NCBI GenBank assembly: GCA_023014365.1
Contig: JAEBUN010000019.1
Location: 434,001 to 498,000 of the forward strand
DNA from: Lepiota brunneoincarnata
Taxonomy: Eukaryota; Basidiomycota; Agaricomycetes; Agaricales; Agaricaceae
Direction of reading: 5' to 3'
DNA length: 64,000 bases
The notes under the pieces were generated by a model, which did no database searches, had not been told where the DNA came from, and saw nothing but the letters and a program-made list of their open reading frames with translations. A program made the translations under genes and the position numbers. Of this stretch, positions 33,761-45,700 are shown one piece after another; the first letter of the stretch is position 1; every line of letters begins with the position of its first letter.

Positions 33761-36012
33761 CTACATGCGTTCGGCAAGTCGAAGAATGTACACCCTCACC
33801 GAGCCATCTGTTCGTACCTCCATCTCCCCGACAAATACATACCACCCTGCCAGAATTGCAACTTGAACAACCCGCTGAGGGGATTCTCGCAGTATATCTG
33901 GAAGTATCTTGGTCGAGCCATACGTTCGAATCCAACCAAGTGAGTCCTTGTTGACACAATCAGTGAGATTGGCTGAGGGGTAATGTGGAACCAAATCAAA
34001 GCGCTCACCGGAGCCGGCCTCCAAATACCTACGATGATCCACTTAACAAGCGACTCCGATGGCCAATACACGATTTCGTATGAGTTCATGTCCGTCCTAA
34101 TGCGATTGATGATGGGAACACAAGTTGCCAGAGGAGCTTGAAATTCCTCCGTCAACTTGTTTCGGAGTTCCAGTGGGGACTTGCACAGATGGGTAAGGGC
34201 CGTAAACGTAGGACAGCGAGAGAAACATACATGATATCTCATCCACGTCAGGAAGCCAACGACCGCAACAGGGGTGAGCCCCGAGACGTATGATTCAAGC
34301 TGATCGAAGTCTATTTTGTCGAACACATCGAGAAGCTCGGAGGTGGGGATGGAAATGCGGTGAGACTCAGAGCGCGTCTCATTGGACATTAACATTGGTG
34401 CCCAGAAAAATCGTGCACGCTAAATTGTTGAGGAGAGGTCTGCATCAGGCCAGCTGAGGGTGACCAGCGTTGACTGTGTGATATTACATATAAATCTTGG
34501 GCAGGATATGTACTGGAACTTACTCCCTCGAGGGTCTTCGTTTGCTTGCAGTAGGATGCGTGAATAACTACGCCACACGATCGTGTTGAGTTGAGTAAGG
34601 TCAATGGCATACTTGTGCGAACGTGCTGGATCTTTAAGATAATCCGTAAAGGAGGCATGAAGAATTTTGACCATCATGCGTGCAGCGTCCTCCGGTTTGG
34701 GGACCTCGATAACAGATTGCAGTCTTTGACGTGCGCTATAAACGACGTGTTGTTCAAGTCCCAAGATATTCGCGATTTCGAGAAGTGAGCCGGCAAAGCT
34801 GGAGTAGAAGTAGGCGCTGAATCCAAGGATCTATCTTGTGACGGAGAGGATATTTGGTTCGACGGTGGACATGATCTGACTGTATAATGCATCAAGGGTA
34901 GACAACGGATTTTCGTCCAGATGGGTCATCAGCTTGGCTTTTCCGATGACTCGAAAGAACACGCCAGAGTCGAGTAACCGGGTCTCCATACATCGAATCG
35001 ATGCCAATGAATCGAATGACCGTGGAAGGGAATACGAACAGGCCAGACGCAGCTCTTGCTATCTCCAGGAACTGGCTTTCTGTGGGCCATAGAGAGGACG
35101 GAGGAATCAAATCAGGACGATTATTTCGAATATCAATGAACCCATTTCGAAGAAATCGTTCGACATCTTGGCAGGCTTCGGGGGAGTTAACCGGAATCGT
35201 GACCGTCCAGTGGTTGCGCTGGATATTGTCCACGGGTGAATAGAGTTTGTAGGTGTTCGCTCCGGACGGCCTGTGATAATCCAGACAAGACGGGCAGCAG
35301 GGAACTTTGAAGTGAATTCGAATATGAGTTCAACGAGTCGGCATTGCATGATTTCTCCATCACATTCATCCAGCCCGTCAATGTAAACCGACCAGGCAGT
35401 CAGGTCCTTTCCAAATCATAAGCTCTCCGAACGATCTCGTGACGAACTAGCTTGAACTGTTCGTTCATAGACTTCTCTATGAGCCTCGGGTTGGCAGCTA
35501 TCCTCTCGGTGACTATAGTTGCAGTAAGATGGATTCTTGACAGCGAGCTAATATGCGATGGTAGCAAGCACTCTGTTGGGATTATCACGCTTGTTGGGCC
35601 TCGGGAAGAAGAGTGTTGCACCGAGCATGTTTCAGGAGACTCGGATTCTAATTCTGCGAGGGCTTGGATCATTGCAGACTTACCAACCCCGGCGGGACCA
35701 TTCAGCCAGAGAATCCTCTTGGCTCCGCTGCTGTTGCGCCACCAGGTTAGGACGACCTGGATGATGTGCCTGCCTGGTCCCAGGATGGCATCGAGGGGGA
35801 GGGTCGCGTTCTGAGGAGTCAAACTCGGCCCCTTCCGTAGGTGTGATCGGTCAACACTTGAAGCACTGGAGCTGACATGACAATCACAGGTCTCGAAGGA
35901 AGAGGTTGAATTACACACTGTCGGAGCCCATGTGAGCATGGATGTTCTGTGTAACATCGTACATGTTCAGATTATTTATGATGAAGTGATGAGCATTATT
36001 GAAGCACTCCAT
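33761..36012 (-). CDS. NACHT NTPase, NLR-like protein (array copy F), heavily disrupted
   Basis: The start is ATG 36010-36012 (MECFNNAHHF), followed by the conserved NNLNMYDVTQNIHAHMGSDS exon. Walker A (GPAGVGKSAMIQ) lies near 35680-35710 and Walker B (VYIDGLDECDGE) near 35365-35395. Several indels break the core near 35630, 35515, 35250, 34960 and 34830, more than in other copies. C-terminal exons remain readable, including VSIPTSELL-like and VVQVAILAGWYVFVGEMEV segments, to the stop at 33761-33763. It is the rightmost copy, adjoining FPGS, and probably a pseudogene if the sequence is correct. Confidence 0.65.
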
Positions 36013-36314
36013 CTCATCTCTGGCATTTGTGAGCCAATTCGAGGACAGAATGATGGAAAATAGACCTGATGGAGGCAGGCGTTGTTCGCGGCTGGTATTG
36101 TCTATGATAGTCAGAGTGTAGTGCCCGTTAGTACATGCTGTTGACCCTACCCTATCGATGGTCATCATGTAAGCTGTCACAGCCTTGAGTGCACCGTTCT
36201 CTATATCTTGTTTTCCCACAACAGCGACTGCTCTGTGGTTGATTCTGATATATATGTCATTAATGTATCATGTTGCCCATTAGTAATTAATAACAGAAAT
36301 CTTCTTCACTCTTT

Positions 36315-38285
36315 TCATCGCAGTGCCTGGTCGGTAATCCCGGCAACCTCAATAAATCCCCCGACAAGGTGCAAGCTCCCTGTAACCAGCACCTCGTGTG
36401 CTCGCTTTGGGTCTTGCTGTCGTATCGAATCGATGGCCTGAACCGCATGCTCGATGGAGGGCAGAGCCTGAATTCTCGATACTGGGAATGAGGGCACGAG
36501 GGCGGACCAAGCAGTCACGAGGGTTTCGAGAGTCTTGAAGTCGGCAGAAGCACTATGCTTTGCGGTTAAATCTAGCCAGCGTTGAGAATCGGCAAGTGCT
36601 AGGGCAGGGGTGAAATGAGCGATATACCGCCTTTGCTGTGTCCATTGGCGTACGTCGTGCACGTACAGAACACGACATGTTGAAAAAACGTATCTGCAGT
36701 GGTATTCTTTCCGTGAACAAGGAGCTGATCAGATAAAATCGAGAATAGATGACGTCCAGCAACGTCTCAACTGGACGATCCTTTGTGCAATAGAATACCA
36801 AGATGCGAGTCAGTTCTCTGAATACCATCATGCTTGAGTTACCGGCTGAGAACGATCTGAGTGAATAGTACCTTGGCACTGGAGCTGGGAGCCCCAACCT
36901 CGGCCACAGGGACATCAAAAGTTGGTCGCACATACCACTCTATGCAACAATCCAAGCTTTCGACTGTATGTGCACCATCGAGGAACCAGGATAAACCGGG
37001 CCTCGTGGTATCATGGATCGTTTGACAACGCCCGGGCCACCTTACTTTTGTCAACCCTGTCATAAAAGATGTAGGGAGTGGAGTTTGAGAATATGCCAGC
37101 TTGAAATACGGATCTATGGCACTGAAGAACGTTGTAGCAAGTTGTACTGCAAGGGCGGCGTTTTGTTGCTGGTGGCGACCCGCTATCCCTAAAACACGGT
37201 GTAAGTGATGAGGAATTGTCGGGAGGAGTGTCTTGGTACCAAGTTGGATGTTCACAAGCTCGGGCACCGGTGGCGCAATGCAAATGCTCGAGGCCTAGAT
37301 TATTTTGAGCTGAGTTCCAGCTAGTTCTGGCGTCGTCACGTACATTGAGTTCCTTTGCGCGCTGGAAAATGACGTCTAATGCTTCTTGAGGCTGACTGGT
37401 CGTGATTGCAGGAACCCCTCCCTTTGGACTTATTTAAGCCTGGCTCATATCGATATTGCACCACATACCTTGGATATTCCAGCCTTATGCCAGGCGATTT
37501 CTTCGAGCGTGCGGCCGAGTACCGTGACGTGGTCGAGCCCCAAAGACGTGATCCCCGTGACGATTGGTTTCGGCACGATGTTCGTGCTATCGTACGCCCC
37601 TCCAACGCCAACCTCAAGCACAGTAGCGTTCAGCATTTTCTTGAAGAAACGTGTGGAAGGCGAGGAGGGTGAGGAATCGAAAGTACCCTGGCATATCCCT
37701 TTGGCCTTCTTGATAAGTCTTTGACAGGAAGAGGGAGAAAATAAGTAAAAGCCATGTACCGGTGATTAGAGGTAACCACATACCCTGTAAAGAGATAGCC
37801 TATCCCAAACATCAAAGAAATATTTTGTAAAGAGCTTTTCGGACAACGGGTGTCCGTTGAGGCGGATCCTTTCTCTGACCGCGACCAGGTGAGGTGATGT
37901 GTATAAGCCTAGGCCAGGGATACGCTACAGAACACTGACGGCGACCGTAATGATTCTTACCAATTTTCCATGCTGGCCTTGTTCTGCGCAAGATGGAGTC
38001 AGTAAAAGCGCTTGTTGAGCCTTTTCCTTTCGTTCCAGCGATATGGATAACGTTCAACCGGTTCAATTCGTGCAGCTGCCACAGGATAATATCAGCATGT
38101 AGTATGCTGAAGGGGACATCAGTGTAACCCTACCTCGTACCCAAGTTTCTGGAAATAGTCGGTGAAGTCCGCGATTGACTTCAGCCGTTTTTCCTCGCGC
38201 GTCAAGCCATAGTCACTGCCTTCTCTTTGATGTTCTGAATCGAGTTCAAGCATTCGATAGCATCGCTATAGGCTCTGGCTTGCAT
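36315..38285 (-). CDS. folylpolyglutamate synthase
   Basis: Adds glutamates to tetrahydrofolate, retaining folate in the cell; Mur-ligase superfamily, cytosolic or mitochondrial in fungi. From ATG 38285: MQARAYSDAIECLNSIQ, then DFTDYFQKLGYE. After an intron comes NRLNVIHIAGTKGKGSTSAF with the P-loop (about 38005-38050), then LYTSPHLVAVRERIRLNGHP, EVGVGGAYDSTNIVPKPIVT (about 37540-37620), LEEIAWHKAGIFK-like, a domain with VRWPGRCQTI and SWFLDGAHTVESLDCCIEW (about 36930-37000), and a final domain ending TGSLHLVGGFIEVAG. About seven exons. Single-base shifts occur near 38215, 37265 and 36780. Stop 36315-36317. No clear mitochondrial presequence precedes the chosen start. Confidence 0.9.
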
Positions 38286-38552
38286 CTTCTGGGCAGCTTA
38301 CAGGGGCAGGAGGGGGAAGGGAGACAGAGATAAAGGAGGGTGACGGGATGGTATGACGCCCCGGAGAAATGAAACCGTCCAGCTGTCAGGCATTCCCCGA
38401 CAATAGGCTACGACCTTCAACCTTCCGTTCCAAGATGGCAAGGTGCATGCCGTACCCACAGCTTTCCGAAGAGGCGGAAGCAAAAACACAGGCATTGACC
38501 AATGTCGCGGCTGGGACCGCTGGTCACCGATTTGTCTTGTTGATCATCGCAC

Positions 38553-38693
38553 ATGTGGCCGCGATGGGAAGCATTATTCCAGGATGATGAGTTAGGAAAG
38601 AGCTTCAGGGAGTTTATTCGGGACCGGAGAGCCTCTGAGGAGATTTCCACCCTGAGCGAAACATTGTCTGATAGCGCTCACAAGATCACGTGA
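38553..38693 (+). CDS. possible small ORF or last exon of an unrecognised gene
   Basis: A 46-residue frame reads RWEALFQDDELGKSFREFIR and is charged and helical, ending HKIT at TGA 38691-38693. Upstream, in another frame, a Glu/Ala-rich segment (LSEEAEAKTQALTNV, about 38465-38510) could be a preceding exon. It lies between FPGS and the DUF4246 gene. No family recognised. Confidence 0.3.
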   Translation: MWPRWEALFQDDELGKSFREFIRDRRASEEISTLSETLSDSAHKIT

Positions 38694-38857
38694 AAGAGAA
38701 TATTGGGCACATGACACGACGCGTCCAAAGCAATTTTAACTTTTGCTCCTCTATTTACACGATTTTACCATCCAGTGTACTTGGTCTCTTATAAAGACTA
38801 AAACTCATCGCGCACTCGCGTCAGGCCGCTATCGACTACGATAGGCGCGTCTAAGGC

Positions 38858-40852
38858 TCACACTGACAACGAATTCGGCAAGCTCTTCCCTAAAAAGTCC
38901 CTCTTCCGCTTGGTCCTTGCCTGCTCCAAGTTCATAGGAAAGTCCACTGACACATCTCCAGGCAGATGACACGAGTCCCACTCCACCAGCCGCATAATAA
39001 AATCCCTTATTTCCAATGGCAACCTCGTAAACATGCCTCCGGATCTCCCCAAAACATCCATCACGCTGCGGAGCCACCACGCCCGCTGTTGACACGGCAC
39101 ATTCGCAGTTGAGATGATTCTGATGTGTGGGTCGACAAGATATAGCATGATAAATTTACAGTAGCCTGGTTTCGCCGGGTCCGCCAGCTGAAAAGCGGTG
39201 CTAAAGCGCGACTCGATCATGTTAGAGAAGGTGATGAGACGGCCTGGCCGGATTGCCACAGATCCTAGTGTCTGATGCTTGATTCTTGACTGAGGACTTT
39301 CCGGTGGTGAATCTCCCACAGCCTGGTCTTCGCAGACCATCCGGCGAAGCATCAAAGCGGTGGGCGCGGTATTTGCAGAATCGTAGCAGTAGACCGCTAC
39401 TGCGCATATATGTTCATTCTATTTTTGGAGCATGTCAATTAAGGTGGCTCCGAGAGGACGAGAATTTCCAGTTGGAACATACCAGTCTACCAACGGCACG
39501 CCACTTTGACTGCATCAGGCAGGTCGTTCGCTCAGGAGTGAGCCGTGCATCCATCATCCTGACGATCACTTGCAAACCCCGGTGGCCATAAGCTCCTTGG
39601 AGGTTGACGGATTAACGCGGCCGGTCTCTGGAAAAGGCCGTGCTCAAAGGAATGCCTCGAAGAAGGTAAAAAACTCTCCCGTCGCTGGGAACGTGACCGC
39701 GGAGAACCCGGTGTGTTCTCGTTGGCGGCCTGGCGTGAGGGTGGAGTTGGGTGAGCGAGGGAATTCAGATCCAGAAGCGGGGTCAATGTCTGGTTCCAGA
39801 GAGGGATGATGGCTCCCATCATCCCTTCAATAACGTCATATAATGGCCGGTGGTCGTGAGGATGTAAATTATTTATATAGCTTCGGATTCTATCCTCACT
39901 TGAGCGACATTTTCGGGTGAACGAGCAGACTCACTAACCTTGGCTTTGTGCCGGAAATATCGACATCACAGGGCAACCATTGAAGCACGTGGTTGATTCC
40001 GTGTTCAGATGTCATATCGGTATAGCGTATCTCTTCAGGTACACGGAATAATCTCGCCGCCGCAAGATTTCAAAATGCAGGAGTCGAGGTCGACGGTTTC
40101 ATCGGGTAATATCCGAGTTACGCCGTACCTCAAGGGGTACAAAGAGGGGTCGACAATGTCGACTATAGTGCCGTCTGAGCCAAACCTCCAGTCTTCCACG
40201 CCATCGGGCACATTCGCCACAGGCAAGACGGCAGTCTTAAGAGCATCCAGGAGCGAGGGAGGGATTGCATTGTCAGATTTCACAACGTCCCCGTGAAACA
40301 AAGTGACACATCCGATGGACCTGTACACCTCAGCTTTGTGTTTCAGCTCATTGATGCAGCAGTCTAGCATGTCCTTGGAGAAATCCAGGTTCTGGTCTTG
40401 TAGGTACTTTTTCTCCCACCTGGCGCTAATTTTTCTTGCGGAAACCTGGTATAAATTTTATCCTAATGAGTGTACGGAAGGAAAAGGCAGGGGCCGTGTG
40501 TATTGTGAGACCTTTGTGTACCAACTGTGCTCGTCCGTTACGTTGTTCATGAATTGCAGCATATTGAGCTCTCGTTGAGTGAGCTTGGGCATCCTGGGGC
40601 GGACATGGCGGGGTAAGTTCACAATGGCTAGCGCATATGACCGTGCTTCACGTTACCGTTGAGAGTTCCCTCTCTCCGTAATGAGATAATCGTTCACAAC
40701 GGAAGGGAAATGGAGCTGCTCAGGCACAGATCTTGTTTCGGCTCCAATTCTGCTTCCGCTGTTGCTGGTGGCACCGTTATGTCCGGACGTCCGAACCTGG
40801 TATCCAAAGGTAAGCCAAATCCAGGCAAAGGTGGCGGCTGGGATATTGACAT
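38858..40852 (-). CDS. DUF4246-family protein
   Basis: Fungal protein of unknown biochemical role. ATG 40852 gives a Pro-rich start, PGFGLPLDTRFGRPD. A second exon has LTQRELNMLQFMNNVTDE (about 40585), then CINELKHKAE, HGDVVKSDNAIPPSLLDALK and SDGTIVDIVDPSLYPLRYG (40345-40110), GINHVLQWLPCDVDI, SYINNLHPHDHRPLYDVIEG (about 39900-39835) and the core ALMLRRMVCEDQ. The end reads GRLITFSNMIESRFSTAF and MLYLVDPHIRIISTANVPCQ, the standard C-terminal DUF4246 signature. The stop is at 38858-38860. At least five introns. Some frame changes occur between 39400 and 39800. Confidence 0.85.
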
Positions 40853-41419
40853 GAGTCTAGCGGAAGAAGATGTTAGTGGTGGTGTTAAGCTACAGAATTT
40901 AAATTCTGGTCTCCAATGATGCCATCGCATGATGAGCGCCTGGGACCTGAGTTGGGTGCTCACGAACCGGGCGCTCGCAGGGGCAATATAAATAATCAGC
41001 AAGTAATATTCAAATAGATGATTATCATAATTAGAATGATCTACTGACCACAGGGTCCTTGTTCGTGTATATGCATCGTACAGCTGTGGGGGCCAGTGGG
41101 AGGTATCAATCTGCAATGCGGTGGAGGGGTAACGAGATGGATAATCATCATCGATTCATCTGAACCATCAATCACGATGAGAGATGCGAGCCATGACCAC
41201 AAATTCATTCTGGTATCTTCGTTGTGTCAACACAACAAGCGACGGATCCTGTGGTGATGAATGAGACCCTGTCGTGGACATAGCAGCAAGTGACGTTCGA
41301 TGACGTGACAGGGCAGATCCTCCGCGAACTTTCAGACTCACGACTACGCTATTGGGTTCAACCACGCTGGTATAAGAACTCGAGGGGGGAAATTTTGATC
41401 CTTTCACTCGACAATCATC
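40853..41419. other. intergenic, divergent promoter region
   Basis: Lies between the DUF4246 gene (minus) and an unknown gene (plus). An open minus frame continues upstream of the chosen DUF4246 start to 41116 but shows no conserved residues. Two near-identical ATCATC-rich stretches (about 41145-41180) are the only notable feature. Confidence 0.4.
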
Positions 41420-42589
41420 ATGCCTGTCGTGAAGACTGAGCAACTCGACCTCCATCGTCCAGAACGGCCTCGTCCCTCTCCCAGCGCAAGACACGGGCCC
41501 ATTCCATCGCCCCTAGATTATAATGGCAGTCGCCCACGCCAATATGTGCTTGATAGAAGTGCTCGAATTCATAACCCTTACATTCGTTCTCATTCTCGTG
41601 GAGCGAATCTAGATATCCACCGATTCCAGGAACGGATTGAGCCCATGGAAATGCGTAGGCGAGAGCCAATCCTTCACGGTGGGATTCATGGTTCCAACAG
41701 ATGCAAGGGGGTCCTGACTTGTGCTTCGATTATAGCCAGATGAATACGCTAGCACATTGACCCAGGCCGTAGCAAAGGCCTCGCACGAGGACCTGTTGAG
41801 TGTCGGGAACTCGGCGTATGAGCATGCACTGCGGGATCTTGCGCAAGCTCAAATGGAGGCGGCGCAATGTCACCAGCAGAATGTGCGACTTTCCGTAGTT
41901 CTAGCGTCAGCTCGGTAAAGCATCTCCCTTACTCTTCAATATATATCTTGACACTATCGTACCACGCTCCTAGTAACACTTATGACCAACTCCTCGAACA
42001 GTACAGAGTCGCCATTCAGCACATGCAAGCAACCAGACCCGCCCCAGGCAACAAACAGCGATCCAAACCGCCCCATTACCAGACACAGGGCACGAATACT
42101 ACAGAGACGTCGACGCACCTGGCGCAAGAGAGCAATGGTCCGATTATTCAACCAGGAGGTTTCCAGTTACGGACTCGGGACTGGCCCTTGGTATGAAACT
42201 CGGGAAACTCGCCCGTCAGGATCTTCCCTTTGAGGTATTCTGGCAGAAATCCGACTGGTTCGGGAAGGGCTTTCCGAATGGGACGTTCGTGCGCTGATAG
42301 AGACGGAAATTACCTTGGGCACTTGATAAAAGGGATCCGAGATACTACGCGCAAGATATGGACCGAGCTTGATAATGGGGGCTATCAAGTTGGAAAGAGT
42401 TTCTACAAGAACGACCTCGATTTCAAGATGACTTACGTCGCCACAATTGAAGAGATATATCCGTGTTTGAAACTATGTGATGGTCACTGGAAAACTCTGC
42501 AAATTGGTATCAGGACGTATCCGCACTGGTATGCAAGTCGCAACAAGAAGAGGAGGGAGATCAACCATGTAAAAGACGAATCAGCCTAA
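41420..42589 (+). CDS. hypothetical protein, Agaricomycete type
   Basis: I do not recognise a characterised family. ATG 41420 opens MPVVKTEQLDLHRPERPRPS, a basic, disordered N-terminus. A helical segment follows (EYASTLTQAVAKASHEDLLS and YEHALRDLAQAQMEAAQ), then after an intron (about 41913-41973) SNTYDQLLEQYRVAIQHMQA, an Arg-rich linker, and a folded-looking C-terminus (RDTTRKIWTELDNGGYQVGK, DGHWKTLQIGIRTYPHWY) ending at TAA 42587-42589. Frame changes near 41745, 42200 and 42290 prevent a single reading. Confidence 0.5.
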
Positions 42590-42722
42590 CATGCTTCGAC
42601 TTGTGTATGGTAGAACAAATAAATATTGTAATTCGTGATGAAACTTCGCGATTGTGACATATGCACGTGACTCGACGCGTCTGGACTCATCAAACGAGAG
42701 TTGCAGAGAGTCCAAGGCCACG

Positions 42723-45700
42723 ATGGACAGCTTTGAGCTGCAAGACGAGCTCAGTGCGCTCGCACAGGACGCTTCACAGTATGAAATACCCAACGAGCAC
42801 AACTTTTTGTCGGAAGACCCCACTCAGTTACTCGAAGGTCTGCAAATCAGATCTCTTCATTTGAGCCACTCATTAACGTTTGGTGGGCAGCTGCTGTAGA
42901 GGCTGTAGCCAACTCCAGCGATGCCATACGGGACCCAGAGGTTTTTGATGTTTACCGGAGCGTTCTCAAATATTCCAGCTCGGTGCCAGGGGCCGTCATG
43001 AACAAAGTCCTCGACTCAATCGCCTCAGGGACTGCAGGGAGAGCTCGAAGGAACAATACGCGACATTGAATCAGGAGATCAGAACGCTTATATGCACCAC
43101 AAGCTCCCTCTGGAGCTATTTGCATTTTTGCTACAATGGTTTGTGACTGCTGCCGAGAAGGTGAAAGGGCGCGATGATGATGGGCCGCCGGCACCAGCAC
43201 CCAAGGCCAGGAGGGGAAGAGGCGGGAAGGCTGGTGGGGGGAGGAGTAACGCGAGAGCGGCTGCAGCTAGGATGGATGAGAATTGGACTTGGGAGGAACA
43301 GATCCCGATGACGTTGGCGTTGATCAGTAAGATGTTGGTCAAGTTGCAGACGCAGAGGATTTGGACTACCAGTACCGGAGAGGGAGGTGTTTGTCAGGTA
43401 CGTACCTTTTTTTCCCATTGATTCCTTTACTGATTTTTGCATAGCTGCTTGGTCAAACCGGCCTACCATGTTCTCGAAAATGAGCAATATATGAAGGTCG
43501 AGGGAATCCGGCTGGGTGCCGAGAAAGTCATCTGCGTCTCCGTGAAACACCACAATCATATCCTTGCCGCTCATACCAACATCATCCAAAATCTTCAGTT
43601 CTATGAACACCTTCCGGAGGTTCTAGCCGAGTGCCTGCACGTTCTCGCTACATCATACGATCACACTCAGCTTGGCGACGAAATTTTGAGGGAGATTGCG
43701 GACAAGACCTTTAGTGCACAGGATAATAAAGGGCCGAGGAACTTTGCCAAGTTTCTAGTCAAATATGCGGAATATGCACCACGCTCCGTGCTGAAGCAGT
43801 TGAGCCTGCTACTGGGACAGTTAGATTCGGAGGTACGCGACCATTTTTTAGGCACAGAACTGGACTTTAAAATGTGGATCTCCGAAAGGCCTACCCCATG
43901 CGCATCGCCATCGTCGAGGTTATCGGCTTCCTCATTTACGAACTCGCGACTGGTGTTGACAATGAAGCTGACGGCAAACAAACACAGAAGAAGATTAATG
44001 GTCTATTTGACCTACTCCATGAACGCATCATGGACGTCTCCTCCTATGTCCGAACCAAAGTCTTCGCTGTCCTCTCTCGAGTCTTCGAGATCAAGACGCC
44101 CAAGTTCCCGAAACAGAGGTTGGCGAGTACGAGAGCTGCCGTAGCCGCGTTGGAGGACAAGGCGGCCACCGTGCGGAAGGCGGCGGTCTCGCTTTTGGTT
44201 AAGCTGTTGATGACGCACCCGTATGGGATGATGCATGGGGGAGTATTGCAGACGGAGGTCTGGGAAAGCGAGTATGCGGCTGTGAAGAAGCAGTTGGACC
44301 AGGGTGGAAGGGAAGATGGGCAATGCTGGTGGAGGTTCAAGAGGGGGAGGGGGAGGAGCAGGGAGAGAAGGATAGCGAAGGTGAAGAGGGGGGCGACACT
44401 GAAGACGAGGGTGACGGTGAAGACGAGGGCGATGAATGCTGCTGCAACGCCCAAGAAACGTTCGAAAGCTAAGAAGTGATTTTATCACGTCGGGTGCTGA
44501 TATATATGCTTATACATCATATAAGGTCTAAAAAACATCGTGATGAGGACGAGAGTCCAATGGATGTTGACGAGGAGGATGAAGGGGATGCTTCTACTGA
44601 GGAAGAGGAGGATAACGCCATGTCCGTTGATGGTGAAGAACGTTCAAGCCAGAGCCCTAAGAAACACAAAAAATCAAAAGGATCGAAGCTCAAGCCCAGA
44701 AAGTCCCAACTGGACATGAATGCATTGAATCAAGAACAAGCAGCTCTTGCCGCACTTGAGGCGGACGAGCTCCTCCGGCCTCAAGCTGAAGAGGAAGTAT
44801 TATGCCGAGGCGCTGACGTTTATTCACCAAATTGAGAACGCTATGGAGATCTTATATCAGCTTTTGGGTTCGACCAATAAGGCTGAGGTTCTGGAGACAA
44901 TGGAATTCTTCCGTGTCGCACATGAATACCAATTGGAAGGTACCAAGGCATGTGCTAGTGCTTCGTTGGTCGTACTGGAATTAGGCTTATCTGACAGACG
45001 GGATATAGGAGGGACTCAAGAAGATGCTCCATCTTATCTGGGTCAAGGATAACAGTACTTCCACTTCAGAAGATGGGAAAGAACTGAAGGGTATTCGCCA
45101 GCGGTTATTGGAGGTGTATCGCTACTTGTATTTCGACGTCGACGCAACGCTAGATGCCAAAGCGATAGTCAGCCGCATTTCGAAGAATATGATCGAGCAA
45201 GTCCTTTTCATTGTTTGCATGGATGTTCTGTACTTACTAGGTCTTTTGTAAGGCGCACCTACGACTGCACTCTGGCTGAGCTTACGAGCCTGGAAGAGAT
45301 GATGAGAATCATGATGGACTGAGGACAAGGTTCACGACGATGTGATCAATAAGTTGTGGTCAATATACAGTGGGTTGACAGCTTTCTTTCCTAGTGATGT
45401 TGACTTGAACGATTCTACAGGCGCCAACAAACAAATACCCGCCCCTCAGCGCCGAGGAGCCATCATCATTATTGGGATGTTGGCTCTAGCGAAGAAAAAT
45501 ATCCTTGAAGACCGCGTTGATGTGATGCTAAAAGTCGGGTTAGGAAAGCTCGGAAAGGTGCGAAATGCTAGGCTTGTTGTGGGTTGTGCTCTTATTCGTA
45601 GTTTCTAGATGGATCTGGAGCTGGCCCGTTACACCTGCGTCGCACTCCAGCGCCTCAACGGGAGCGCGAAGAAAGTCAAAGGCTCCCTTCAAGACAATAC

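Noticed and set aside
12299..36012. CRISPR-like or bacterial defence system
   Set aside because: NACHT NTPases also occur in bacteria, but introns, paralogy and flanking genes are clearly fungal; no short regularly spaced repeats exist.
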